64,000 nt of DNA from contig OZ005694.1 in the NCBI GenBank assembly GCA_963930775.1, positions 6,503,054 to 6,567,053 of the forward strand, written 5' to 3'. The DNA is from Cliona cf. orientalis (taxonomy: Eukaryota > Porifera > Demospongiae > Clionaida > Clionaidae). The notes beneath the pieces are model-generated. The model saw nothing but the letters and a program-made list of their open reading frames with translations. It made no database searches and was not told the origin of the DNA. Below, piece after piece: positions 1 through 13,100 of the stretch (position 1 is the stretch's first letter; the number at the start of each line of letters is the position of its first letter). The position numbers were made by a program, and so were the translations under genes.

Positions 1-366
1 AATAATTCGAGTACAATTAGAGAGTAAGGTCGATGTCACATCCGGGTCAACAGTCAGCTCACGCCCCAATATGCAATACAGAGCATGCACACTTTATAAT
101 TTGGAATGGTCAATAGTACAAGTCAATGTGTCTGAGGTCAATAATATATGTTTGTACCAATCGATGTTCGGTGGTGTATGCTAGCACTTTTGAATTTGTA
201 TTGGAACGGTCAAGATGTTTTGTACATAACAAACACAAATCTTTGTCCCATGTGGGGTGGGCAGGTGGATATGGAGTTATGCATGTATATTATTGTGCTC
301 TATGGAATGAGTACAGGTGCAAATGTAGTTACATTATAAGTACTAAGTCATTCTTCTGTATTACAG
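1..366 (+). other. End of intron 1 of the plus-strand adaptor gene
   Basis: The stretch is AT-rich and ends in a pyrimidine tract and TTACAG acceptor. An open frame crosses it from 126, but the paralogue places the exon boundary at 367. No other feature seen. Confidence 0.5.
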
Positions 367-1121
367 CAAATACGATGGATGTGCCCAAGAGGATTGAAAC
401 TTTGATAGAGCAGTTTGACTGCCTTCACGAACGCCTGGTGAATGAATTGTCAGAAGGAGGTATTTCGGTTGACAAGGTATTGCGGGCGTTGACAAGGTTG
501 CCATTTACATTCAGGAAGGAGTATGAAAGTACGATACAGAGTATGTTATACGAATTAGTACAGGAGAAAGTCATCCACAACCTGTTTTATCACCTCAATC
601 CTCTCTTCACATTCATTGATTATGAACTTCTCCAACATCTTGTTTCTAAATTTGGTAGTCAAGCGTTAAAACAAAATATGGCATCATACATAGCAGAAGT
701 GCAGTTGTTTAAAAAAGTCATAACTATCGGTGAACTGATAGACTGCTGGCCTGGCCTTGAAGTACCACTGATTGACTACACAATATTAAGAGCAAAGTTT
801 GCAGATGATCCCAAGTCATACACACTGGAGAAGCTGGATTCCTTTCGAAATCGGTTCTATAACAAACTACGACGTTCGGAATTCATTGCCGTATCTATCC
901 TTATGTTGGTACAACCTGCCAACTCGTTCATCGCTATGTGGTTTATCCCTACTGTGGCTGTCCAGGAGCTGTTAGTTGCATTTTGCCACATGGATATCGC
1001 ATTTTTTCAGGCTGAACAAATTCTTGAACTGTCGCTGGGTAAAAGGACACTGTATCAGAGGAACATCGCAGGTGAAAATGTGACAGAATCAGCTATGGAG
1101 CCTGTATCAGCTTTCACTCAT
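367..1121 (+). CDS. Exon 2: helical domain of unknown function
   Basis: The exon follows a TTACAG acceptor and ends at ACTCAT before GTAAGT. It encodes about 251 residues, largely helical in composition, with a conserved stretch around FTFIDYELLQHLVSKFG and later FADDPKSYTLEKLDSFRNRF. An ATG lies eight bases into the exon, but the paralogue shows this is internal, with the death-domain exon spliced in phase 1 upstream. I do not recognise a named family; the segment follows a death domain in the paralogue. It is intact here and frameshifted in the minus-strand copy. The open frame continues past 1121 to 1238, but that tail is intron. Confidence 0.85.
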
Positions 1122-4100
1122 GTAAGTATAAAATTTACTTTCATTGGTGTACATAATATTATATTGCAGCAAGAATTTTATGGAAGTTTTGTTCTCAAAA
1201 TCTATATCGATCCTACATGTACCTTTATTGCATTTTAGTAGGGATGGCCGGATAAAAAGTAGATAAACAAGATATATATAGGGATAATCACATCCCTACG
1301 TATAGAGTCTACTGACTCTATGATTACAAAGAACTTTACGACAGCTGCACGATATTTTAGAATGTACCAGAAGCAATCATGTCAAAGTATATAAGATGCA
1401 AAATTTTCCTGAGGGAGCATTCCCCCAGATCCCTCGTGTATTAACACACAATGCTCATGTGGAAAGATGTGCCTAATCCTCGTTTTATATTCACCTTGGG
1501 ACAATGAATGCGTGTCTGTGTATGGTTGTATTCTCTCAAGATTTTGTTTGATGTGATAATCGTCATTTTTGATATGGTCATGAAGTCCACCCCTCCGTTT
1601 ATTAAACCACATACACCAACTACCTTTATAGTTTATAGAAGAATTATAGATATCAGGGTTGCATACAGGATATTTTTTTCTTGGGAGGGGGAGAGTAGTC
1701 TCACAGATGACTTACTTTGTACGTGTGTGTATGCGCCGCTGCCATAGTAAATAGATCACACAATAATGCTGTGATAATAAACGATGTCTTCTTGCTTGTG
1801 TATGTAATCATATTCTTTGTGCTGTATACATAATATTATTATAATTATTATATTATTATGGAATTCTGGGGGGGGGATCCCAGTACGCCCCCCCCCCCCC
1901 CCCCCCCTGTATGCAACCCTGGATATGTGATGACTTCAGAGTGGATTATAATAACGGTCGGTTATCAGCCAAATTCCGAGCCAAACTTACCAATGGCCAG
2001 ACAGTTTAATGAGCTAGCGGACATGGTGACCGGCCTTTTCGTGCACGCGCGATGGTGGGTGTGGTTAAAATAAACGGGTATGGCAATTGTGCAATAATTG
2101 CCACGTGGCAGCTAAAACATCAGTACAATGTATTTGAGCACTCGAAGCATGGCGACTAAACGGGCAAGAGCGAGCTCAAGTTCAAGCGACTCTTCCGTGG
2201 CCAACAAGAAGAAGAAACGGCAAGTTTCAGTCGCTACTTTCAAGCAATGGCAAACTTCCTATGAAGAGCAGTACCAATCACTATCGTGGCTCCGCTGTTC
2301 GACGGACGAGAACGATCCATCGTTAGTTGACACTTTGTCATGTGCTGTTTGAACAAGATTTGAAAATAACATCAAGATTTTTTCTAGCGCTTGGATATCT
2401 GGATCCAACAATCACCAAATAAGCAACATCGTTGATCACGCTAAAAGTGAGCAACACAAAGTGTCAATGATGCGTTTGCATGCTGACCAGGCTAAAAGCA
2501 AGCAGCTGAGCATAACCTCTTACTCCCCCATTGCCTACTGTCTTCTCAAGATGGATCAAGTTAACATCTAAAGAGTGAATGCACAAGAAGTTTGACATTT
2601 GTTACGTCATGACCAAGGAGAATATGGCTTTTAGGAAGTATCCTGCACTGCATGAGCTAGAGATTCGTCATGGTGTTGACCTTGGTCCAGCCTACAGGAT
2701 GAAAGATTCAGCCAAAAATAATTATATAGCTGAAGCACTACAGCACACTTTCATGGAGGATTTGTCATCGGTTCACTTCTTTAGTTCCTAATTATGGATG
2801 GATCGGTTGATGCTGGTAAGGTTGAGGATGAACTGATCGTGATTAAATTTTGTACTGCATGAAAGATAACTCGAGTGAGGAGATTTGGTCCTACACAAGG
2901 TTTTTCTCAGTTCAAGCACCATCGAGAGCAGATGCTACCGGGCTGATTGAATGTCTTGGAGGTGTGTTAAAAAAGCTTGGAATTGATGACTTACTAGATC
3001 AAGCTAAAGTACTAGGGGTTGAAGGAAAGCCTATCCTTGTTGGAGGTGGCACAGATGGAGCATCTGTGAACATATCAGAGCAAAATGGAATGCGGGGCAC
3101 CATGCAGAGGGCACTACCTTGGTTATTTTGGGGGTGGTGCTATGCACATCGCTTGGAGCTTGCTTATAAAGATTCCTTGTCAAGTAAGCGGTTCAAAGAT
3201 ATCCAGGAGATGTTACTAAGGTTGTACTACCTTTATGAGAAGTCGGCCAAGAAATCTCGTGAGCTTCTTGATATTGTCGAGGATCTGAGGGAGGTCTACA
3301 ACTTCTCTTAAGGAAGAGACTTACCTGTTAGAGCACAAGGTAGTCAATGGATCACCTACAAGCGCTGTGCTCTACAGCGGGTTATTGACCGATTTGGTGC
3401 GTATCTCAGCCACCTATCAACCCTGGCTCAAGATAAATCCACCACGAGTGATGACAAAGTACGGCTAGTTGGATATATTCGCAATTGGAGCCAATCCAGG
3501 ATTCTAGTAGGTTGTGCACTCTACGTGGATATTCTAAAACCCCCGGGCCTCTCTTCTCAGCCTTACATTGCAATATGATAAGCTTGACCTGGTACTTAAT
3601 TAGCATAAAGCATATCCTCAAGACAATAAAGTCACTGAAGGCACTGGCTAGTCAGGATCCTCTCCAATGGCCGACTGAAAAACTGGTATGCAGCAGGATC
3701 AAGGATGAGGATGATCTTAAACAGCTGGACCTGAAAATGAGAGATAGGCTCAAGTGGTCTGATGTGTTGCGTAGTATTCTACTTTTCATAGATACTCAAG
3801 GGTGGCAAGTGAAATCAAGCAGCACTAACACTGGTATGTCAGATAGTGATGGCGATGAAGAAGACAATTTGGATGGAATCAAGTCAGCACTCGAGAGTAT
3901 CACCTCAGCATTCAGAGCTCCACTTGAGACTAAAGGAGTTAACTTGTCGTCCCTTCATGATGAAATTGAAGAAGTTGTTGACTATGCAAGAAGGTACCTC
4001 TCTATCGATAGGTATGCTACCAGGCAGTCTGGTATAAGCTACATACCTCATCTGATTCTAGCAAATGGCCAAATATTCTCCTGATCTGTCAGCTTTTATT

Positions 4101-7100
4101 CAGCCCATCATTTTCCAGTGGACGAGTCGAGAGAATCTTCTGGGAATACAGACCTAGGCAATCCACAAGTGGAGCCACAAGTTTCTCAATAACAGAGGAA
4201 GAGGATGTTTTTTTTTGTTTTTTTTCAAGGAGACCAGAACACTAAGCAGAAAAAAATTGTCCAAAACCACCACATAGTTGAGCTGGATGCTTAGTAGAGC
4301 CATACAATGCAAGCAGGCACCCTATACTCCAATTTTGACCAAAGTAGGTAAAGGTCGTCACGTTTGTGTGCGTGTGCCTAACGGGGATTCCCCGTTTTTC
4401 ACGTAGCGCGTGGGCGGAAAACATTTCAAACGCATGGCTTCCCTATACAAACATATGGGAAAATTTCAAAGGGCCATAACTTCAATTCAAAGGCGTGAAT
4501 CAAAATTCTTTCAGGTCAAATCTCTAGTTTCGACCCATTCTGCGTGCCCATGTAAAAATTATGTCCCTAAGTACTCCAAACCCCCCCTTGAATTAGATTA
4601 TTTAATTATTTATTTATTTAATTATTTAAATCTTTTTTTTTCCTACTTAGTGTTTAATTTTTTTCAAGCTAGCGTGCACACTAAGCAGAAAGAAAATTGT
4701 CCAGAAAACCACATAATACACCTAGGATGCACAGTAGAGCCATACAAAGCAAGCAAACAGCTTATACCGTAGCCTCGTCCCCAGGCCCTCCCAGTTTTTA
4801 ATGTTGCACGCAAAAAACGGGAGGGCCTGGTACGCGAAGTCACGTGCATAGTGTCATGATGATCGATCGTGACGTGGCATGACGCGAACGAAAAGTAGGT
4901 CGATCGAGGTCAACAAAACCAGGGCGTTTCTACGCTATCCATGCCTTCTATCAACTACAAACATACAGTTTGAGCCGACGAAGGATCACCTTTTACTCGT
5001 ATGACAGCGATATCTCTATATTTCTTATCATTTGCGAGCTGTAGCGCTCATAAGTCTGGTGACCTTCGACCTGCGAGGTGTTGTGGACCTTCTCTCACCT
5101 TCTCTCTCCATCACGTGACTTCGCGTACCAGGCCCTCCCCCTTTTCTGCGTGTAACATTGAAAACGTGGGAGTGGCCTGGGGACGAGGATACTTATACCG
5201 TAGGACGGGTTTTAATTGCATAATTTAATAATTGTGTTCTAGTCAAGTCAGGCCAAATTGCAAATCCAATAATTGCGATGGACGATCTCGTACCGTACTG
5301 TAGTATACGTGAACGTTTATGTTTGCGAATCTATTAATTGCGAAATGTAGAAAAACTCGCAATTCGCATTTAATAGATACTCGCAATTAAAACCCGACCT
5401 ACGGTACTCCAATTTTGAGAAAATTTCTAAATAACGCACACCACGGGTATTCCCCGTTTTTCACGTAGCGCGTGGGCGGAAAACATTGCAAACGTATGGC
5501 TTCCCTATACAAACATATGGGAAAACTTTAAAGGACCATAACTTTAATTCTAAGGTATGAATCAAACTTCCGCTTCCTAGAAACTTCTAGTTAAGACCCA
5601 TTCTGTATGCTCATATTAATTATTTGTCGTGAATATTTTCCCAGAGTCTCAAACATTACTTTACTTTAAATTCTTTTTTTTTCTACTTAGTGTGTAATTT
5701 GTCTATAATAATTTCTGTATATAATACAGTGGTAGCATGAGTAGCATAATAGCTAAATTAAACATGAAACCAAAAAAAAAGAAGATATGTTCAATCTGAT
5801 AAGTTAGTAATAAAATTAGAAAGTGAGGGAGATGCAAGAGTGCTAAAGGACAGGGAGTTCCAGAGGGATATAGTGCCCGGGAAAAATGAATTCTGAAACT
5901 GGGTAGTCCTTGCTGGGATGCTTCTGAACTGCAGAGGATGGGAATATCTATTGTTGTAGTGGATGACCCTGTACTCGAGTGGGGCTCCGGGAAATCTACG
6001 AGAAGATTGGCAATTTTAAATATGTGATGGAGCCTGGCACAAGATCGCCTCTGAGCAAGAGCAGGAATTTTGCTCTGGATATACAGTTCTTCCCTATCAT
6101 AAGACCAATTTTTTAAGCAAACCCGAAGAGCGAATCTCTGAACTTTTTCGAGTAATTCAATGTCTCCAACGTGGTAGGGATCCCAAACTACTGAACAGTA
6201 TTCTGAACAGTATTCAAGATTGGGACGAATGAAGGACTTGTATAGTTGGAGGAGAGTGGCTGTATCGGCAAGTTTCCCGAAACGACGATAAAGAAGGCCA
6301 ACGAGCTTTCGAGCTTTAACACACAACTTGGCCACATGGGGGGACCAAGAAAGGTCTGAATTGATCTGCAGCCCTAGGTGCTTGACTGATGAGACTATTG
6401 CAAGAGGAGTACCTTCAACTGTAATGCAAGGAGGAAGGAGTTTGGAATTCCTTTTCCTGGTGAAGAGAATAGAGCAGCATTTTGCAGGTTGCAGAGAAAG
6501 CAGGGAGTTATTGATCCACGACACAATTGCAGAGACATCACTCTGAAGTGCGCAGTAGTCTGCATCGTTAAGGATGGGTCTATAGAGAGCAATATCATCT
6601 GCAAAGAGTGAAATCTGACTGCCTATGGACACCTGGTTGGCTATCTCATTGATGAAGATTAGAAATAATAATGGGCCAAGAACGGAACCCTGCAGCACCC
6701 CAGAGACAACAGGCAGGGGGGACGACTCCTCACCACCAACGACAACAATCTGTAAACGGCAGGTAAGATAACTTCGGATCAATGTATGGGTCTATTGAGA
6801 TCTCTTCGAGCCTATATAGTAGAAGATGATGAGAAACGCTGTCGAATGCCTTCTTCAAATCAAAGAAGACAGAGCACACATCGTTGCCCACTTCAAGCTG
6901 CTGCAACCAGTAATGTGTAACTGTTAGTAGGGCAGAAGCGGTACGTCTACCTGGCAAGAATCCCCATTGACACATTGATAGGGGGTGGTGGATACACAGG
7001 AAGTCAAGTAAGATCTGATGGACATGGCGCTCCAAGAGCTTGCTCAAAACAGACAAGATGGAAATCGGACGATAGTTGGAAGGAGCAGTCAGAGCGTCTG

Positions 7101-10100
7101 ATTTGGGAACTGGAACAATAAGGGCAAGCTTCCATGAATCAGGAAAAGATCCAGTGGTAAGAGATAGATTAAATAATGTGGTAAGACTTGGCACTATAGC
7201 ATCAACAGTTCCCTTCAGCATCCTTGCGGAAATGCCATCTGGGCCAGTAGACTTGTTGGAATCAAGATCAGTGATCAGATCATACACCTCGGCATCATTG
7301 CAAAGCAGTTCTGGGGGGCAATCAGAGGGTGGTAGGTTCGATGGAGTGACAGCGAGTGGAGGAGACTTAGTGTTAACGCAGCTATAGAAGAAATTGTTCA
7401 AAAGAGATGCCTTTTCACGGTTGTTGGAGACTTCTGAACCGTTGGATAGCAACATTGGAATAGAACAATCTTTTTTATTAAGTAGTTTGATGGATTTCCA
7501 GAAGTCTTTGGAATTACAAGACCTCAACTTGCGAAAGTACTTAGTTTTACCAAGACGCAGCATAGCAGTGACTCGGTTTCTGGCAGCTCGGTACTTCTGA
7601 TGCATTGAGGTACTCTTGGTCCGCTTGTGAGCCTTGAACAAAGCGTTACGCCGTCTGATCGCCTAAGTGATAGCCTTAGTAAGCCAGGGTAAGTTTCGTC
7701 TCGCTCGAAGGGTACTCTGAGGAATACAGTCAACCATCACTTCCAGAAATCTAGCTTTCCAATTCGACCAGCAGAGATTGACGTCTCTTGAAGCAAACAG
7801 CGAGTCCCAATCGGTCTCACCAAGGCACTCACAAGCTCTTTCAAAATTAGCGAGTGAATATCTCCAGATGGTACGTCGAGTTCTCTTTGGATTGCTCTTG
7901 GAAGAACCTGCTGCAATGGAGACATAAAGGCCCAAATGATCTGAATTGGCCAGTGCAGGGATGGTTGCACAACTGAGGAGATTTGCGGGAGTCGATAAAT
8001 AGACTAAGTCAATAAGTGAATTGGAACTGGATGAGCAACGAGTTGGTTCGGAGACAACTTGGGTGAGATATAAACTAGAAGCAAAACTCTGGAGTTTAAG
8101 TAATAAAGGGCAGTGAGGGTTACATTTAAATTAACATTGAAATCTCCCACCAAAATAAAATTGGACAAAAGAGACACATCAACATGCAGACAAATACAAT
8201 GAAGTAATGTATCAAAAATACAGACAGGTGCACAAGGAGCACAGTAAAAAAACCTACAGTGATTGGAGAACTTAATGAATTAATAGAAAGAATGATAAAT
8301 TCAAGCTCAGATGGCCCTGAGAAAAGAACATTATGAGAAAAAGAACTTATTATAAAAATCAAAACACCACCACCTTGCCTATTTCTATCATGCCTAACAA
8401 TATGATAGTTGTCACTACAAATTTCAGAATTTAAAATTTGGCTATCAAGCCATGATTCGACAATGCATATGAGGTGGGGCTTATGAACTAAGGTAAGGGC
8501 TCTGAGCTCATCAATCTTAGGAAGTAAACTACGGGCATTGACAGAAAAAGCACCTATCTTAGATGTATAATAAGATGAGGTGTTCACCGGACTGGTAGTG
8601 ATATAGGGTTTGACTCTCCTAAAAAAGGAGCATCAACATTGGGAGGAGTGGGTTGTGGAGTGGTAATGGTAGGATTGGAATGTGTTGTTGCAGTAGCAGG
8701 AGAATTTGTTTCGGTAACTTGGGTAGAAGTTGAAGTTGCAGCCTGGGATGAATCAGATACGAGTGGAGGGTGTGAGGTACTATTATTGGGCTGCTGGGTT
8801 AAATCGGCAAAAGTGTAAAGGGGCTCCAGCTTCCAATTGACTTGTAGTTGGACTTGGTTCCACTTGTGTTCAAGCTGACCTAGGAATTCTTCATTAGCCC
8901 TGATTACAAACCACCAATGTGTTAATTTGCCTCCTGCAGACCCAGAATGGCTCATTTTGTATTTTCTCTTAATGGTAAAATTAGAATCAGACACTTTAGC
9001 GAGAGTAGCAATGGCCTTTGATACAGCATGAGTGGTAGCACTAGAGTGAGTTCCCCAGATTTTCCTCGCACCAGAAATTTGAGTTCGCTGCTTCCGAGTA
9101 GTGGATTGGTCCTCGGTTGTGGCATTTTCTTCATCTTCAGGGTTAGGCGATGATTGTACAGCAGATGCGGTCGAATTTGGACGGGGAGCTTGTTGCGGCT
9201 TTCTCCGACGGCGTGGCTTCCGGCTCCTAGCAGGGTTCGAAATATCATGAGAGGACTGTTGTTGCAAGCCATTCTGACCGAGAGCGACTTTCAAAGCAGC
9301 ATTCTCCTCTTTCAGAGCTGCAATAGCTGAATGGTTTGCGTCAAGTTTTGTCATGAACTCGTGCTTTAGCGAAACCAGTTCTTGTTGAAGTTTGCGGATC
9401 ACGGCCTTTTGCAAGCTGTCTGAACATAGCCAGCAAACGAAAGGGCTAGGACTGTCTGCTAGCTTGTCATAGTGATACTTGGAGACCCCGGCACAGAGTC
9501 GGTGATACCACTTCTGACAGCTTCCTTCACATTGAATCGCCTCGTGCTCGTTGTCATCTATCGAAGTACAGCAACCGTCGCAGATGGTGTCTTGCTCTGC
9601 AGCGGTATCGGCCTTGCCAGACTTAGAAACGGCTTTGGACTTCTTAGCTTTGGACATAGTAACACGCGCGACTTGTCCCAGTAACACACAAAAACCACTG
9701 TTCACTGTACAACTTGTCCCAATGATCCTTGTTCTTGATGGCTCTGTCGCTGCACGTTCGCCTGAAATGAGCATCGATGTAGACTTCATGAATGTCATCG
9801 GATGATTTTACTGACACAACAAGAGAGTAGAGAGCATCAACACTGGCATCAGCTTGCTGTGGTGGACTCTCAACCTGCAAGAGATTTTTGAGATGTTGAA
9901 GAATTAGCTCTTGATGATCGGGACAAAATTAATGGTTCAAAAATGATGAGGAACTGGATAATTCTGAATCTGACTTGGAAATTCTCGATTAACTTAAATA
10001 TAGCTAATTCTTGTGCAACAACAAGTTTTTGTAATTATAATTATTGTCAATACTATACAACTTTAATGTTTCATGGTACCCAAATATATTATGTCCGACC

Positions 10101-13100
10101 AAATAATAACAAATGACAGTACAAATTATAACTTGTTCTGACATTAAAGTTAGATTGCCTGAAAAAATTATAATCCTCTCTGGACTTTTGCCAAGATTTT
10201 GACATGATCTTAGAATTTTATACAAAAATCTCTTGCAGGTTGAGAGTCCACCACAGCAAGCTGATGCCAGTGTTGATGCTCTCTACTCTCTTGTTGTGTC
10301 AGTAAAATCATCCGATGACATTCATGAAGTCTACATCGATGCTCATTTTCATTACACAGCTCTTAAGGTAAAGTAGCATTTCTCAGTCGTCTCTTGAATT
10401 ATTTACTTACATGTATATTAAAAACTTGTAGATTTTGAAATTGCGATGCAAACACAAAGTCCATGGCGAATATACCTATCACTATATCAAGAATTTCAGA
10501 TTTGCTAGTTCAGGTAGATCTTTAAGAGTCATTGTGCCAGAGAAGAACCCACGCATCACTGCAGTGGAGCCTGAAGATGGAATGGTAACATGTCTTAATG
10601 CATGTGTAGCTAGATATTTATTTCATACAGTAACTGTACTTATAATTAGGCCACTTCAACTTAATACTCTGTTTCTCGGGCCCGACCGACCCTACTTTCA
10701 GATAAAACTTTTGTTAGTTTTGAGGTCGGAGGTCGGGTTTAATTGCATTCTGAGCATGCGCAATAGACTTTTGGAGATAAAAACTCGATTATTGACCTAG
10801 GACACGCCCAGTTAATTGAATTTATTTTCATTTACAAGCCGGCCTACCGACCCTATCCTGAGGAGAGGCCAGCCCGAGAAACAGAGTATTGAATTGAAGT
10901 GGCCTTAACCTTAAAAATGTACATTTTTCTGGCAAATGTCATCAATCGCTCCATATAATTAGAATTTGTAAACATTAATGCTGTTTTCTTATATTAAATT
11001 GGATCATGCGTTGTTTTCGATTTACTGTGGTACCTCAAATCGGCTCTTATAGAGGGTGCAGTAGCAATGTGTCTTGGCTAGCTCTATTAATCTACGGTAT
11101 TACGTAAGCCAAGAAAATATGTGAAGTTCAACCAGCGGTACTTCTCAGAGAAAATAGCGCTCAGCTTGTAATGTATTCGCTGTATACATATGTAAGATAC
11201 TTAGTGATTTTCTAGTTCCAGAAAGGCTCCAGCAGGCCCTGGATTTTCTCATAGTTACCTCATAGGTTGCATCATAATTTCATCATAATTTCATCATAAT
11301 TCCATCATGGGTTACACCGTAATTACCTCCTAACCTAACAACAGAAAAATAAATTGCTACTGGGGATATAATGTAGAGTTCAATGTTGGAAACTTGCATA
11401 GAGTGAGCGCACAGGAATCTATGTATAGGGAAATAATGACCTGGGCTGGCATAGACAAAGACAAAACAGACAAGAGAACAATAACGGGTGAGGGAACATG
11501 GGCCCCGGGCAGAGTACTAAGAAACATGACTGCTGGCTCATGTGAATATACAATAGTTGCAACCGTAACAATTACTTATTAATGGGAGGTTTAAATAGCT
11601 ATTATAATCGGGGGCAGCGCTGCTGGTCCGGCTGGTCCGGTTTTGGCCGGACCAATTTTTGGCAGGATAATTTATTCATAGAGCCAGCCACAGTTGAAAA
11701 TGAGGACATAGCCACGTTGGATATTTCGCACATGCGGGGTGCTTGTGTACAATATAGCGCACTGTCGAATGCAGGTGCTAGGCAAGTGCGCGCACTACAT
11801 GTATATAATTATACGTATACAGCCGTACTACATTGATGATGTTGTGGTCATGAATATAATTAAAACGGTAAAAATTTCGCTTATCTTCCATATATCTGGC
11901 CTGACCAACTGGAAAATGCTTCCGCCGTCCCTGATAATGTGTCAGTAGCAGGGGCTGGTCCTTCAAGATCTAGGGATTACCCTAGGATGGAGTACTGCGG
12001 TGCTGTACTACTCTACATACTTATGTTCATTTCCCTTTGATGTGATCAGTGGAATGTACGTAGTCAGGAGTGTTACTGATCTTTGACCAAAATGAACAAG
12101 AATACTGCCCTACTCTGGAATCCTTGAGGTGAATGGGTGGCTTGCTAGCAATCTACGTATTCCCTCCCTCGTATATCATATGAAATAATTCCTTTATATA
12201 CTGTTAATTATTCTTTTCAACAGGTTAGAGCTTCTGATATTTGGAGGGAGAGTGAGCATGAAGACCTGCAACATCGGCTGCTAGACTATCATCTCAAGAT
12301 AACTATGAGAGGAAAAAGGTTTGATCCACCCACTATCAAATTTGAAGGAAGCACAGATGATTCAATAATGGATATAAACCTAACGATTGGTTCTTACGGT
12401 ACGAATAAATTAGTACAGATACATGTATATTACATGTATGTACACGTACAAGCACGCTCTAATTATGTTGTGGGAGGTACAATATAAGTTGTATTAAGCT
12501 ACCTTTGCATGTATATCTGTTTGTTAGGATGATCATCATTGAATCACCACTGTTTGATGTAAGCCTGCTGGAGATATGATTAAGGAATTTACATGTACTC
12601 TCTCAGTGTCCTCCCTAATCACCAGGGTGGAGGCATATTGGGAGGGTGTGGTTGGAGCCTGTAACTTACTATCAAAGCTTTTGGCCTTTGCCATTCCCAC
12701 ATCAATAAAAATAGTCCGTATGAAGGCATATGTTATACTATTGTATTCTCTTGAATATGCTGAGGAAAATATTATTACCCTCGGTTCATGTGCCATGGGG
12801 TTAATAGTGTAGGTAGTCTCGATAGCTAGTGTGAAATCATTTGATGTGCCATTAGGCTTTTTAATGAAGATATAATAATTATTATATTGTACATGTGGCT
12901 TTCATTGAAAATTCAACTTGAGTTTTAGTGAGGCATTCCACTGCTGCAATATATAATATTACGTAACGACATTCCTGTTGTTGCTCTATTGTACCACTGC
13001 TAATTATGTTGCTGGCTTGGCTTGCTATGTGCAGCTAGTGTGAATTGTGTTAGCTACGACAGTTTGTGCTTCTGAATCATTCTATTCTGCTATTGATCAG

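Larger units (their letters stand above)
4679..5692. mobile_element. CACTA-type MITE carrying two nested insertions
   Basis: This is a second unit of the same family, from CACTAAGCAGAAAG to TTCTACTTAGTG. Comparison with 4240-4652 shows that bases 4765-5406 are extra: the uninterrupted copy reads straight through CTATACTCCAATTTT. The extra part is a mariner-like MITE that itself contains a Mutator-like MITE. Confidence 0.7.
5700..9766 (-). mobile_element. CR1/Jockey-type LINE, nearly full length, inactive
   Basis: A minus-strand non-LTR retrotransposon has, in order, ORF1 with a PHD finger and coiled coil (9657-8584), an endonuclease segment (8587-8126) and a reverse transcriptase (7935-5703). 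The 5' end abuts an inverted copy of adaptor exon 3 at about 9766. The 3' end meets the CACTA-type MITE near 5700. Frame breaks near 8120, a TAG at about 7663 and a shift near 6780 show it is no longer functional. It lies in intron 2 of the adaptor gene, opposite to that gene. Confidence 0.85.

Noticed and set aside
1122..1238. Continuation of exon 2 to the stop at 1238
   Set aside because: The paralogue and the GTAAGT donor place the exon end at 1121; the tail is not conserved.
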